Positions 26,331 to 39,140 of a stretch of DNA of 64,000 bases are shown here, piece by piece. Location of the stretch: assembly GCA_013399015.1 (NCBI GenBank), contig VWZX01001666.1:3684677-3748676 (forward strand), written 5' to 3'. The notes below the pieces were generated by a model. It worked only from the letters and a program-made list of their open reading frames with translations. It was not told the DNA's origin and ran no database searches. The stretch's first letter is position 1. Every line of letters begins with the position of its first letter. The position numbers and the translations under genes are program-made. Source of the stretch: Galbula dea (Eukaryota; Chordata; Aves; Piciformes; Galbulidae).

Positions 26331-29300
26331 TGTTCCTTTTTGAGACAGATGTACTTCTTAGCAATAATTCATTACTTATTACTTTGCAAGCTGTTTTTCA
26401 GACAAATAAACTCACAATTCCATTACCAGTATCTTTTAATGATGTTTCTGTTTCAGATTGCTCTATCATCGAAGTCTAATTCAAATTTCACTGAACTTTC
26501 CCATTAATTTCAGAGATCTGAAGGCTCTGTTCATCATTTTCCAAGCAGCTGCCCTAAAAGAACATCTCAGGAAAATCTGTATGCTATTTATCCAATGAGA
26601 CATTTTGTAACAGAAAGGAAAATACAGCTTGAACATCAAAATGTGTCTCTAATGAGCAAAACATCCTGCAGAGGTTTTTCAGTAGTTAGCTGAAAGCATG
26701 TCCTAGAACACAGTAAGTGAAAGAAACCTGCATGCTGAATGGTAAATGGGAGCAGGGTCTTTTCAGAAATTATTTCAGAGCACAGCACAAATGAGTTTCA
26801 TATGTAGACTTGTAAAAGCATCATGCTGGATGAATTTGAAATCTCTTTCAGAATGATCTTAAGACTGAGAAGAGATAATATTACAAGAAAGCATTAGCAA
26901 AATAAGGCAGCCTGTGGATCTGTGGGCTGTGCACCACCTATCCCACACTCCTCAACATGACTGTGGATCTTTGAGGATTTCCTGCTGGGGGAAGCTGTCT
27001 ACAAAGAAGACTTCACTCTGAAAAGTAGAGGCTGCAACACTCCTCTGTAATACTCTGTACTCCATGTGATTCTGGGCTCGGGATCCCTGGACTTCATGCA
27101 GCGAAGGGCTTAGGTTCCTGAGGACCTTCTGAAAACTCTACCCTATTTAAGAAGTTCTTGATCATGTGAATTTTTCAACCACAAATTTCTCCAGTCATGT
27201 CCAGCTTTGTTAAACTGGCTGGTGTAAGTCTTGAGTATGCATGAAAGTTAGCCAAATCAAACAGAGATGGTGCTGTGCTAGAAGTGGTGATCAGATAGTG
27301 CCAAAGTGGAATACTCCATTTACATGAGAAGCAGGAATCCCAGTATTCCTCTATTCCATGCTTCTCCTTAATGGTTATACTGTGAGCAATAAAATTTCAC
27401 TATCTAGATCATGATCCATTCTTGAGAAAACATATCTAAAAATTGGAAAGGATACCCAAAATCTCCATGGTGAAAAAAATTCACCTGTACCTTATCTCTT
27501 GATTTTCTCCTCTCATTTCTCTCCAAACTTACCATTTCTGGGGGATTTTGCTGTTGAGTAAATACATTACATGATTTCAATTATATTTTTCAGAGGAAAT
27601 GGGAGATTTTAAAAATTAAGTACTTTAAGCATTAGTTTGGGTTAGTATGTTGTCCTAGGTTAGGAATACTGAGAATGAGGCCCTCATTCTACTGAGATTC
27701 ATACTAAGTCAAAGGAAGAGATACCTTCAGGGTACCACAGGAGGAGGGTATCCATGCTTATTTGAATATTAAATATAGTAAAATATTAATTATCTGTAAT
27801 TAATCTATTTTTTTCTACAGGGGGGACTGATGAATGACCCTCTGGAAATTAGAAACTGAGAAGATAACTGATTTTCTTTCCTTGTCACTACAAAGTTGTT
27901 CCCTATAGTTTCTTCTCTAATGATTTATTCAGCAGTTTATTTTTTTTAATAAAAGAGGACTTGTCATTCTTTCCTGTCCTTTCACAAAAGACTGAAGAGA
28001 TTTAAACAAGAGGGAAAAAAAATGAGATACTGTGTTTCTGTCTTATCAATATCAGAAACTCATCCTAATAAGGATTACTCCTGCACTGACTCCACAGCTC
28101 TTCCTGTTTCCATAAAACTATTTGCAAGTTGCATATATTTCCATATTTGATCTGTATTAATATTAAAATCCTCCTGAAGTTTCTGGAAAGATTTACATGT
28201 TTTATCATCAGATAAATCCTTTATTATCTTGTACTGAAAGTTCATTCCTCTTTAAAAACACAAGAAATATTTAATTTAAGCAAAAAATAAAAAGCAGCAG
28301 CAAAGCAATGAAGGAAAAGAAGTGCCCTATGAAAAGAGACACCTGGAGATTGAATTCACAACTGCATCTGCTGTCTGCATAAACATTTCCAGAGTCAATA
28401 CCAAACAGAAAAAAAGAAGCAAACAAAAAAAAAGAAAAGTAACAAATACCAAATCTCATATGTAGAAGGCAGAAAAGATACCAGATTATTATCCTGAAAG
28501 ATTACATTACCCATGCACTGTGATATTGGATGGAGGAGTAGCAGAAGAGACAGGATATTGCAGTAGTTGCTTGGGACAGAATGCAAGAGGCAAGTGGACA
28601 GCAGAAAGGCTTTGAACAGACAGCAAAGCCATCGATAAGGCTGGCAATAAGATGTGATAAGCACAACTCAGAATGTTTTAGATTTTGTTCCCAGGAGCTA
28701 TAAGGTGTTGAAAAGTTTCATTTATTTATGGTAAATCCTTCAGAGCTGTAAATTTCACAAGATGTTGCTCAGCAGATCAGAGATTCTTCAAGAGCATCGT
28801 ATCTCAGGGTGCTTCAGCACCTCACATCACATCTGCTTCCCAAGAAGTGTGTGTGGGCAGGGAGCTGCATGGAGGGAGGTATTAATAAGAGAGCAGAGGG
28901 GAAGGGAGGAGGAATGAGAAGCTCTTCTCTCAGATACTGTGTAAATATACTACAAGAAAAGAATGGGAAAAGAGTTTCCATAAATTTAAAGGGAGATAAG
29001 TTTGAAAGTGGTTGGGCTTGTGCAAGGCAAATCTAATTGTCTTTAAATATAGCCTAGATCTAACTGTTGTATCACCCAAATCACAGACCACAAATGCTGC
29101 TAGTCTCACTCCTGATCCTCCCAAGCAGTTTACTCCCCCAGTAAAAAAATTAATTTCATCTTTATCCTATTTGGCTATTTCTCTTTTCATCTCTGCTCTA
29201 TCTTGCCATCCCCATCTCTGCACCATCCATCAGCAAGACAGGCCAGGGAAATACAGAACCACTGGTACTTACAACATTTGAAACTCCTGGATAAATCATT

Positions 29301-32300
29301 AGAGAACATGCTATAGGGAACAACTTTGCAGGGACAAGGAAATAAAATCAATTTTATAATAGGTCTTCTCAAATTCTAATTTCCATAGGGTCAACCCTCA
29401 GTCATTCCCATAGAAAACTCTGCCCAAGAGGGAGGGAAAAAGAAAAATTGGCTGAGGTTCCCCTCTGAGAACGTTTGACTTCTTCCTCGGAGGTAAGGGA
29501 ATTTGCTCCCCATGCTCCATGGAGCAATGGTGGGGGATTAGTCTCCAACTCCATTAAATTTTCCCAGAGCCACAGGGGACTATGCAATCTCTAGCTCTTT
29601 TCTAAATGATAGTTTGCTCAAAAGGCCTCCTGCTACACTTGAAATATAGGACAGGTGTTGCCACATTAGCTGCAGACCCACACAGAGAACCCCAGAGACA
29701 GAGGAGGGAGTAGTGCCACAGAGCCCACAAATATTCTTACTTTGTAACCAATACAGAAAAAGAGAGTTTCTCAGACTGATTGTATGATAAAAATAGTGTA
29801 CCTGTTAGCATTAAAACTTCAGAGGGGAGCTGAGAGTGTCCTGTTCTCCAGCATTAAAAACAAGCACTCTGAAAACATTTGTGCCTCACCCAGTACAACA
29901 CTGATATTCAATATGTATCTGTTTCTCATACAACACCTCACACAGCAACCGTGGTTTTAGGAGCGCTATCTACAGAGCAGTTCATCTTTATCCTGTCACA
30001 AGGCTTACCTGCTTCAGGAGTTTGTTTCATGTGATACCCTCCTCCTGCTCTTTCTTTTTCAGAGTGACCCCTCTTACCTCTTCCCACTGTGCTGAAGTGT
30101 GTGTGCTACTGCAGCTCAGAGTGAGGAGCAGTCACCGATGTTGTCGTATTTATGGAAGCACTATGCAGATGACTCACCATGCTGACAACCTGAGAACTTG
30201 CATTTCCTCCTCCTTTGCCATTTCCCAAAACTCAAAATAAGTGGAGATGCCTGTGTGTCAGTCTGTGTGGATGAGAGTGGTTGTCAGAAACTTTTCCATG
30301 CACAAGCGGTTTTGGCTGAAATCACTGGGTTTTGTGTTGAAGTCCCCAGGATTGATTTTTCCCTTCATACCTGCAAAGAAGGCAAAGTTCCATATCAGTA
30401 TTATTCCTCAAGCCACTGATTTCACAGAGGTAAAAGGGTGGCCATGAATCTCATTACCACAGTGGCTTCTTTAAGCCTCTCTGGTGGAATAAAAGGGCAA
30501 TAAACTAGATATGAATAATCACCATGGTCTTTGAGGTCCCCCTGTTCTAGTCATATAAATAGAGCATCAGCAGAAATTATTATCAGGTCATGTAGCTCTA
30601 AGGGTCAGGTCCTCAAGAGATGTGGATTGCTATCACTCTGCTGAAAAAAACCCACCATTTATGCCACTTGAGGTTTGGCTTTAGGAAGCTTTCATCTGAC
30701 CATGCTCACCTGAATTTATGAGGAACTTGCACTTAAAAATGAAACTGCATCTCAGAGTCAGGTACAAGGGTCAGTTTTACATGAACAGTTAGATGTGACA
30801 AGATGATACCAAGCAAAATTCAAGGCTAATAAAATCCTAAGTAGATTCTCTTAAAGAACATGCAAAAAATTATTTCACTGGAAAAGGATGTTGTCTGGAG
30901 ATAACATCAAAGCTAATCCAATACCACTGCTGTTACTATTCAAAAAACTCTATCTACAGTTGGAAAGATAAACTGGGCACATGACAAAGGTAATCCACAA
31001 TCTAAAATTAAGTAGTTTGCAGTCTCCAGTTACATTAAATGAGTAGCAGTACAATCTGAGAAAATACAGCATTCATTTCATACCTAATATATAGATGACT
31101 ATTGGTGCTTGTTATGATTATAAAATTACACTTCAGATGCTCACATCTCTCCAGTTTTCATCTCTTCCAAGAGATGAAGCTCTAGCACTCCTCTATGGTA
31201 CAAAACTACAGCTCAGCTTCTTGCAATTTCCTGAGATACTGCACCTGCAATATATTCACTCTAATTGCTCCAAATCCATACATGCAGATGACAAAAGAGG
31301 CTGAATGGCAATTCTGCTTTTTCATGCAAAGGAAATATAATTGTTTTCTAATACACTGTATGTTTTAAACCTGCAGGTTAAGTATCCATTTAATAATTTA
31401 GGGAGAGGCTGCCCTTCTTCCCTTCTACAAGAGGCAGCCTTTCTCTGCTCCATACCAGCAGAAGCTTGGGGGAAGATCTCAGACTAAGGATTTTCCTTCC
31501 TTTCTTCTCAACTCTCTCTTTCCTTTTATTACAAACACAATATTGCTTCTAATGCCTCCACTCATCCTCTTAGCACTAGTATTTTCAGAAACAGGTTGAG
31601 CCAAATATGTTATGGAGCAAATAGAGGAAGAGGAGGGAAAATAGAGACACCTGTGTTTCCTACACAGGGAAATGAATTCAACAGAGCTGCTACAAATCTT
31701 GTAAATCAGATCTTTTACTAGTTACAGGATTTGATTTAAAGCCCTATCAGCAAATAGGCAGAAAAAAAAGTGATTCTGCAACAAAATCAAAGGCATTTTA
31801 AGTTTCTGATGAGAGAACTACTTACCTCTGCAACAGCAGACTCAGTAACATTCATCAGTACTAGCTACCAACAATGTCCTTTGGCTCAAAACACTGTGTT
31901 TTTTAAAAGTGAAGAGCCAATTAAAAGACTTACCTTTGAATATAGGTACATGTTTGATCCAATAGTTATAATTTATTGTCTGCAGCATATAGAGTCATTA
32001 AATTTGTCTAAAGGAACTATATTAAAAAATCATCAAATATGATGAACCATGCCTTCAATTTTCAAAACACTTGAAGTAATTCAAGTCCAATTTCCATTGG
32101 CACTTCCTGGGTAATTAGGCTTTACAGAATTAAGCAATGCAACACCTTGCTCATAGTGCCAATCCTACCTCTTAACAATACTTGCACAAGTTTTCCATGG
32201 ATAGGCACCTAAGTGCAGGGTCAACAGAAAGCTGCTGAGCAAGCCACAGAAAAAAAATAGCAAGAAATAAATTTCAGCAAAAAGGGACAGAGCTTAAAAA

Positions 32301-33345
32301 TGTTCAGAGTCTCTGTTCAGAGCCACTAAGCTCCTAAATAATCTCAGACACTTGCATGGTACAAAACACTGGGCTTCCATTTTTAAAGAGTAATACTAGT
32401 AGGCTTGGAGAAGGGAAAGTTTTGGAGCTAAGTCACCCCCTGAAGGTGAGGTGGACAGGGTCAGATCACTTCTCCTGCCCAAGCCAGAGCTTGAGTTCAA
32501 ATCAGCACCCCAAGTCAACATCCCAACACCCAGCCTTCTATGGGGTGGGGAAATATCTGCCACCAGCACGAGACTGGCTGCTCTTTGTAGAAATAATTTG
32601 CTATGCAGAAGACTCAAGCCAGAGAGACTGGCTTTAACCCCAGCAATTGGGAAACTTAAAGATAGAAGTTCAAGCCCATGTCTGATAAGTATCACTGCTC
32701 CAGAGCAGAAAGCTGAACTTGAGTCTCCTACCTCTCTCTCACAGCTACCATTTACTTTGAGTATGTTTTAACCATGCCAGTATCATCAGGCACATAATGA
32801 TGACAGTCCCATTTTGAAGGCTTCAGGGTTTTAGTCCACAGCAGTCCTTGAGGTAGAAGTTAATGTTTAGGTGAGTTTGGACAGGAAAATCTTGAGCATA
32901 TGCAGAACTTAACATGCTAAACTAATAGTCAGGAGGGAAGTGACAGCTGAGGAGTAATTATGCCAATGGTTCCTGAATGCTGGGACAAGGTGATATCTAC
33001 ATTGTACAGTGGATTATGGTGAAGGAAAAAAAACACAACACAACAACATCAAAAAAAAAAAAGCTATGAGCTGACTTTCAGAGAACATCCACAGAGTTCA
33101 GCACAGCACCATGCAGAGACACTCACATAGGTCTCAAAGGCAGCCTAGCCTTTTTGGTATGGCAGAACATGCATTATTAAATTCAATCCCTGTTTCTCAG
33201 CAGAGCTAATTAGTTCAGGTGCAGCTCAACACTGCTATAATTATACTCCATCTGCTTCCAGAGCCAGCTAGTTTGGGTGCTGAGAGCTTGGAAATTTCTC
33301 TGTGATACCCTCTCATGGGAGGGGGCATGATACTATTATGTCCTT
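26331..33345. other. Unique DNA, no gene recognised
   Basis: Frames of 60-106 codons occur (for example 28271-28664 minus, 29012-29281 plus, 30022-30447 plus and 32356-32771 on both strands), but none gives a recognisable protein. The 30198-30447 frames follow a pyrimidine-rich tract ending in CAG (about 30045-30061) but show no homology. A purine-rich run lies near 28405-28440 and a 12-base poly(A) at 33051-33062. No repeat family was recognised. Confidence 0.5.
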
Positions 33346-33975
33346 AGGCGAGAAAAGAGATGGATTGACGCTTTGGTCTCTTTGATGATGGCAGCCTTAG
33401 CAGCCTAAATCCTGCCGAGTTAAATCCTCTCTAGGGACAGATATTTTAAGATGTTTAAATAGCTACAGCCCCAGGTATGGCCCCAGTGTGAGTTTTGAAA
33501 AATGCCTCACAAAGAGTTTGTTGGGTGGTAAATGACTCCGTGCGGCAACACAACGATGAGAGCTCCATGTCAGACACCCGACTGAGATAAGTCTGTCACA
33601 GGCAGCAGCCTACAGGGCCCCAGCTCCTAACAAAACTTTGATGTACTCAAGTTGGCTTTGCTGGCTTGCAATCCAGCATACAAGTGCTAAGACTCATTTG
33701 GCTACACAGAAAATATTAAGCTTGTCTGCTTCTGCTTACTTTGTTTTTTCTGGGAAATAAGCAGACAGTGACGACTCCAATGAATGCTAATTTAGCATGC
33801 TGTGTTTGCTCCTCTTCAAATGAAGCCTTGACCTGAAGACTATTGCAGTGGATGGAGTGTCTCTCCGTGGTGTCAATTCAAATTGGATCAGGCCCTGAAT
33901 TTGTGGCATGGAGCAATTAGTATGAAATAGATTAGGCAACAACTTCCTTTATTCGGTTGTAGGAGTTATTTCGAG
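33346..33975. promoter_or_regulatory. CpG-retaining block, candidate long-range enhancer or conserved noncoding element
   Basis: Eleven CpG dinucleotides fall between 33349 and 33972 (33349, 33369, 33416, 33539, 33543, 33554, 33579, 33772, 33866, 33954 and 33972), while most stretches of this size in the window have few or none. GC content is only modest, so it is not a classical CpG island. A 15-bp perfect odd palindrome, ATGCTAA-T-TTAGCAT (33784-33798), joins two octamer-like POU half sites. GCAATTAG (33913-33920) is a homeodomain-type core. No open frame spans the block. Retained CpGs can mean purifying selection or absence of germline methylation, and either fits a developmental enhancer. 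One caveat is 'GGATCAGGCCCTGAATT' at about 33885, which resembles the edge of a common amniote repeat. Confidence 0.4.
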
Positions 33976-34174
33976 ATGAACTGATTGCCCACATTTGTTT
34001 TGTACAGGCAGCTACACCATCAATACCTACACCACCAGCATTAATCAACACAGAATGATTTCCTTCCTCTCACAGGTATTTTGCTTCATATCAGTTTACA
34101 AAGGCTGTCAGGGACCGTCTGTAACTTCCTGTACAATACAGCAGTGCCACAGCACTTTCCCAGACCCTGGAGTC
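33976..34174. other. Unique DNA between the CpG-retaining block and the POU palindrome
   Basis: No gene or repeat was recognised. A 90-codon frame starting at 33995 is anonymous. Confidence 0.5.
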
Positions 34175-34186
34175 ATGCATATGCAT
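34175..34186. promoter_or_regulatory. Perfect 12-bp palindrome identical to the POU-dimer MORE motif
   Basis: The sequence ATGCATATGCAT equals its own reverse complement. It is the published MORE-type recognition sequence on which POU-domain factors of the Oct family bind as dimers. It is followed directly by TTGCC, so the right half also reads as ATGCATTTGC, an octamer-like site. Binding here is inferred from the motif only. Confidence 0.45.
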
Positions 34187-34300
34187 TTGCCCCACAAGCT
34201 TTCCAGCAGCATTCTTAGTGACTACAGGAACCCTGCAGCACATTCTCATCCCATCCAATGTGTTTAGCCACACATGACTTCAGCAGCATATCTATGTACC
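34187..34300. other. Unique DNA, nothing recognised
   Basis: A short interval between the POU palindrome and the TG repeat. No gene or repeat was recognised. Confidence 0.5.
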
Positions 34301-34319
34301 TGTGTATGTGTGTGTGTGT
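34301..34319. repeat. (TG)n microsatellite, one interruption
   Basis: Alternating TG over 19 bases with a single TA step. The whole tract alternates pyrimidine and purine. Confidence 0.95.
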
Positions 34320-36535
34320 CCAGAGACACTGTGCCCTGCTTCCACCTGTGTTGTGCACCCAACAAGATGGAGTCTGTGAGCACTGCCATTAAGATTTTGA
34401 CTCTCCACACTGCTGTCAGTGCCAGCTCACTGAGGACTGTCACACCTCTGTTTGCTTTCTGCTTTCCAGGGGCACTGGCTTTCCAAGGTTACTGAGACTT
34501 AAATTTGGACTGAAATCCAATGGGTTTTTACTTATTTAACCAATATGCAGACATTACTTCGTGCAATGATTTTGGGAAGTGACAGAGGGCTGCCCCATGT
34601 CCCCTGCTCATCAGAGGAGACCTCTGCATTTCTGCTCTGGCTCAGCCATGGCTATGTCACTGCTGAGCTACTCTCTCAGGGTGCAGAGAGCCTGTAATGC
34701 CTCCTCGGACATGAAATAATTACTTGGTATATAAAGATTGCTGCCTACTCCTCATGTGTATTCAGTCTTGTTTCCATCCTGTCTCTTACACTGCACTGCA
34801 ACCCTGACTGCAATGTGTGAATTAAGTGATTTACTTGGGGATTGGTCTACCATGAGAGATAGCATCCAAACTGCCTGTCTGAGCCCAGACACGTGCCCCA
34901 GCTCTCCAGCCATCCCTGCTGTTACCCTTCACCACCCTGCAGCCCCAGGCTTGGACCTCCCAGGGAGCTTCTGCTCTCCTACATACTCCCATCAACAGAG
35001 GCAGACTGCTGTGAGGCAAATCAAACTGAGAGGCAGTAATTAGTGATTGAGAGGTGGTGAGGAGCAGGTGTAAGTGAGCATTTTTGCCCATTTCAGTGCA
35101 AGGCTACCAGTTTAACTCAAAGCATCCCCTGCAGTGGTTTAGGCTGTTAGTGCCTGACTTTGTACTGAAAATAAGAGGAAGGACTTGCAGGCAGTCATAG
35201 CAGAGAGGCATTTTGAGAAGCTATCTCCACTCAGCTACCTTATCTAGGCTGAGAAGTATGGGTGACTGACTCAAGCCTGTGCAGTCTACATTTGAGCAGG
35301 TAAGCTAAAACCACTGGCAATTAAAAATATCCTCCTTGACTTTGCAGTGGGACAGTGGAAGAGATGTCACACAAGTGCTGAGGCTCAGCTGAGAGGCAGC
35401 AGCTAAAAGCTGAAAGACAGGACATGACTATGGAGTAAGATGGACACAGGAACAAGGAGTTAGGGAGCTCTCAGGCATGAAGACCAGCACTAGGTGCGGG
35501 CTAAAAAACCCCCTTAGATAGGGCTATAGATCATTTAGGAAGCCTCTCGAGTCTCACAGACTGCAGCTCCCCTGAATGACTGAAGGGCCAAAGGTAAATG
35601 CAGCTGATGCAAAAGAAATTTTCCAGAACTTCTAATTTTGTTTGCCTTTCTTTCTCTTTTTTTTTATCTTCTTTATCATTTTGTAACCTCCTGTCTGTGC
35701 AAAGAGAAAGGTTGCAATTCCAGTGTTACCTATAGCTCTAACTTCCATTTTTTCAGTTAGTTTTTGTTTTCCAGCTCTCATTAAGATATTACAGATGACT
35801 TCTTTTTTTAATTGCCATCTATTTTACTACTTACTTTTTTTTTTCTCTGGGAAATACTTTCCTGACCTGTTCCAGTCTTGTTTTAATGCTTAGCCAAATA
35901 TCTTAAGGCAGTGAAGGAAAAAACAAACAGCTGAACATCTGCTGAAAAGGTTGGAAGGGTGAATAAGCTCCAATAGCTTCTAATGAGCTTCCAGAAATAT
36001 ATTGCATAAGGAGCAATGAACAGATCCCAGTCCTTAAGCCTTTACTTATAAGACTATCCTGGTCAGTTACTTAATTTACTTACAGACAGGAGTAAATTCA
36101 GATGCAGGATATATTAGCAGCTCCTTTTAAAATGCATCCTACAGTGACATCTTTCTCTCTCTTCAAGCAGCCATTAATTGGGCTCAATGCACAGCCTGCT
36201 TTTATGCATTACTGGTGCAATTCACATCAGGAGCTTATAAAACTGGAAAGAGTCCCTCACCATAGCTGATACTCTCCATCTTTTTGGTGCACTGCTTGGC
36301 TGCCTTGTAGCTCCAAATGGAGCAAATTGAGCAGGCACATGCTGGAGCTCCCTTGTGACCTGCACCCAAAGGCTCCTTCAGTGATACTGCTCTGCCTTGT
36401 CCCTGCTACTAAGTAAGCATTACAAGGGCAGGCTCAGAGGCTGAGGAGAGCATCTGGTAACTGCACAGGAGTAGAAAGGAGTGTTGCTACTACTCCCCAA
36501 CACATTGGCCAAAGAAGTAGCAGGGAAATTGCAGT
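34320..36535. other. Unique DNA, no gene recognised
   Basis: Opposed frames at 34738-35043 (plus) and 34831-35091 (minus) shadow each other and resemble nothing known. A pyrimidine-rich tract spans about 35641-35690 and T runs occur near 35800-35850. No repeat family was recognised. Confidence 0.5.
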
Positions 36536-36711
36536 GGAGTAATCCCTTCTCTTTGCCATTGACTTCAATTTCTCCACCCCAGGTTGCCCTCAGTTCAGCC
36601 ACATATATCTACCTGCCATGCTCAGGCCTTCTAAAAGTAAATGTAACACCAGAAAAGTCAATAGAGCTTCATTCACTTACAATAGAAGTGAATTTAACCA
36701 TAAATCGATAA
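36536..36711. mobile_element. Possible degenerate palindromic amniote repeat (CCATTGACTTCAATGG-core type)
   Basis: 'TTGCCATTGACTTCAATTTC' at about 36556 and 'AAAAGTCAATAGAGCTTCAT' at about 36653, followed by 'TTCACTTACAATAGAAGTG', resemble two parts of an abundant old inverted-repeat element of reptile and bird genomes. Its centre reads 'CATTGACTTCAATGG' and its flank 'GTCAATGGAGCT...TTTACACC'. Such elements behave like small non-autonomous DNA transposons. The match is short and by eye. The overlapping 76-codon frame at 36481-36711 is not a recognised gene. Confidence 0.35.
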
Positions 36712-37753
36712 TGAAAAGCAAAATGTTCCCTGGGTGCCTGTTCTTGTAGCTGTCCTTCATCTGAAGAGTACAGCCCCACTTAGAGAATCAATCTATCAAT
36801 AGAAAATAAACTGTGTTCTCAATTAAACTGGAGATGTGAGCAGATCCAGCATTGTATGATTATTAATTTCCAAAGTTAGATATAAGCTTTGAACAGTTTC
36901 TGTTAAACTTCCAAAGGAAATTGAAGAACTTAGATAATTATTTAAAAAAAAAAACAAAAAAGCTACATTAAAATACTCTCCTCTATCCCTCTCCATGTGC
37001 AGGAGCAACTTGGCATATTCATAGGGCAAGCAAGGATACGCTGTGGACTGAAAGCAATGATGCTTCACTGCCTCCTCTTTCCAGGATAGTCCTAAGCTCA
37101 CTCTGCCACCTTGTGTGATCAACTTATATTACAGCACAAGCTCATTTTCAGGTGCACATTTCTTATTCTGCTTCAGTAGCTCTCACCTCTTATTTAGTAC
37201 TACTTAAAGCTCAGAGTCAGTTCAACTGTGTTGGAGGCAACTCCTCAATTCGAATATGGGTTGTCAAGATGAACCGAATTTAGTGTTTCCTTCATCCTCC
37301 ACATCTCAAAAAGCCATGTAGCTTTTTAATAATTAGAGCAGTGAAAAATTCTAACCCATTATATGAAAGAATGCACATTTCTGTTAGCTTATTGTTAACT
37401 TGGGGTTCTCTAGAATGTGTAACTTTCTTGAAGTGATTTGCTAAATAATGCCTGGGAATAGTTTCAGCCAGTATCATCCATTCAAAGCACACTGTTAAAA
37501 AACAAAACCAAAACAGTTTTTCAACACTTCAGCTGTGTGAGTTGCCACCCTTTGTCTTGTGGCTTATTTCCCCTTTACAGAAATAGTTTCTTCATGTTTA
37601 CCCTCACTGGAAAACTGTGACTGTTAGAAAGACATTTGTCTTTCAATGTAAAATGCCTGTGGAAAGCGAAAACAAAGGTAGTCTTTCAGAAAGCTTCTCC
37701 ACTGCTGCTCAATGTTGCTCCTTTCTGCTGCTATGTTCATTTATAACTATATT
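36712..37753. other. Unique DNA, no gene recognised
   Basis: No gene is supported. A 99-codon minus-strand frame at 36823-37122 is anonymous and crosses an A-rich run near 36942-36960. No repeat family was recognised. Confidence 0.5.
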
Positions 37754-37783
37754 CAAAAAAAGTTTAAAAAAAGTTTAAAAAAG
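37754..37783. repeat. A-rich short tandem repeat (A6-7GTTT type)
   Basis: About two and a half copies of an AAAAAAAGTTT unit in tandem, ending in AAAAAAGG. Confidence 0.85.
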
Positions 37784-38805
37784 GAAAAGCCTTTCATGAA
37801 AACCCCAGTAAAAATCTGTGGGATAAAAATGTTTGATTAGCTGAACAAATTCAACTATTTTATTCTAGAAACAGTGAAAGAATTCCTGAAGTTCACCTAC
37901 AAAAACCTTCCGAAGATTTAGGTCAGACTATCATGAGAGGCTCCACAAGTGATTCACATGGCCAGAAATGACTGCTGGTACAATGCAAAAATCAATAACA
38001 CTACATGAAGTTGTTACCTGCAGTGGTCACATCCCTTCAGAGTACCAGCAGATGCCCACCCACCCTGTAGGGACCAGAACCCAGAGATGCCACACCGGCT
38101 GTGTCCCAAAATGCTCCCAGCCCAGCGATGCCTTTCCCCCTGCTCTCAGCACATCCCAGTTCTAAATGCCTGTAAGCTTGTGTGCACTGCTAAGCAAAGG
38201 TGACAGAAGGTAGGAAGCAGAGAAAACAATTACCAAAAGCTCCTTCTAAATCCTGCAAACACAGACTCAGACTTCTATTATTGCCTTATGCTCTACAGAT
38301 ATGGAACTACATTTCTTATCTAAGAAGTGAGCTATGGCTAAGACTTAATTAACCAGAACTGTGGTGCCTGTAAGATCTATGCTAAAAACATAGCAAATGC
38401 AGTCAAAGCAAAGCTCACTCCTGTAGTCCAGTTTTAATGTCTTTCACACAGGGAAATTACTAGTATACCTAAAAGCTGATGTTTTCACTTTATACTTAGA
38501 GAACAGAATTAATCTCACAGTATCTCATCATCACCTTGAGTTGTGGCTGTGGTAGAGAACTGTTTATGTTAACACTGCATTGTTTGACTCACCAAACACT
38601 CTGCAAGAATCAAATCAGAGGGATGATCTCCAGCCCTTCCGTGAGGAGAAATAATTGAGGCAGAAAGATTCACAGTCATTTTAATAAGACCCAGGCAAAA
38701 TATAAATCTACCAGATACAAACTCCAAAAATGATGCCGTCTGCTTGTCAGGGAAAGCAGTAGGAAGTTTGGAATTTGACAAAACATTTCGGGCCACTCCT
38801 TCCCA
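37784..38805. other. Unique DNA, nothing recognised
   Basis: No gene, RNA or repeat family was recognised. Frames at 37968-38165 and 38569-38820 have no identifiable product. Confidence 0.5.
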
Positions 38806-38815
38806 CCCCCCCCCC
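38806..38815. repeat. C10 homopolymer
   Basis: Ten consecutive C bases. Runs of C this long are rare in AT-rich avian noncoding DNA and are a common site of sequencing-length error. Confidence 0.95.
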
Positions 38816-39140
38816 AACAATTTAGTGACAGAGGTAATTTAAGAAAAAATCTCTTGTTTCCTGACTTACTCTGTACAAAGTTTTGCCCTTTCTTTTTGAA
38901 GCTGGTCTGTTTAAAAAGGATTTAAAAACGTTAAAAAATTTTTTAAACAAGCCTGACAATTTTGCCACTAACTCTGTGTTTCAAGTTGACCCAGAGAGGA
39001 AAATCCTATTAAAGTATTTCTTCCAATCACCTACTGATTAAAAAATACAACCTTCAAAACATATTACACACAGTTCTAATTTCAAAGGACTTTGGCTCAA
39101 GTTCCAAAAGCACAGAGCAGCCCTAAAAATGTGCATAATT
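38816..39140. other. Unique DNA, nothing recognised
   Basis: AT-rich sequence with no recognisable content. Confidence 0.5.

Noticed and set aside
30060..30447. Possible exon after a polypyrimidine tract and CAG
   Set aside because: A splice-acceptor-like sequence is present, and a GTAAAA after AG near 30429 could be a donor. The translated product has no homology I recognise, and two frames are equally open.
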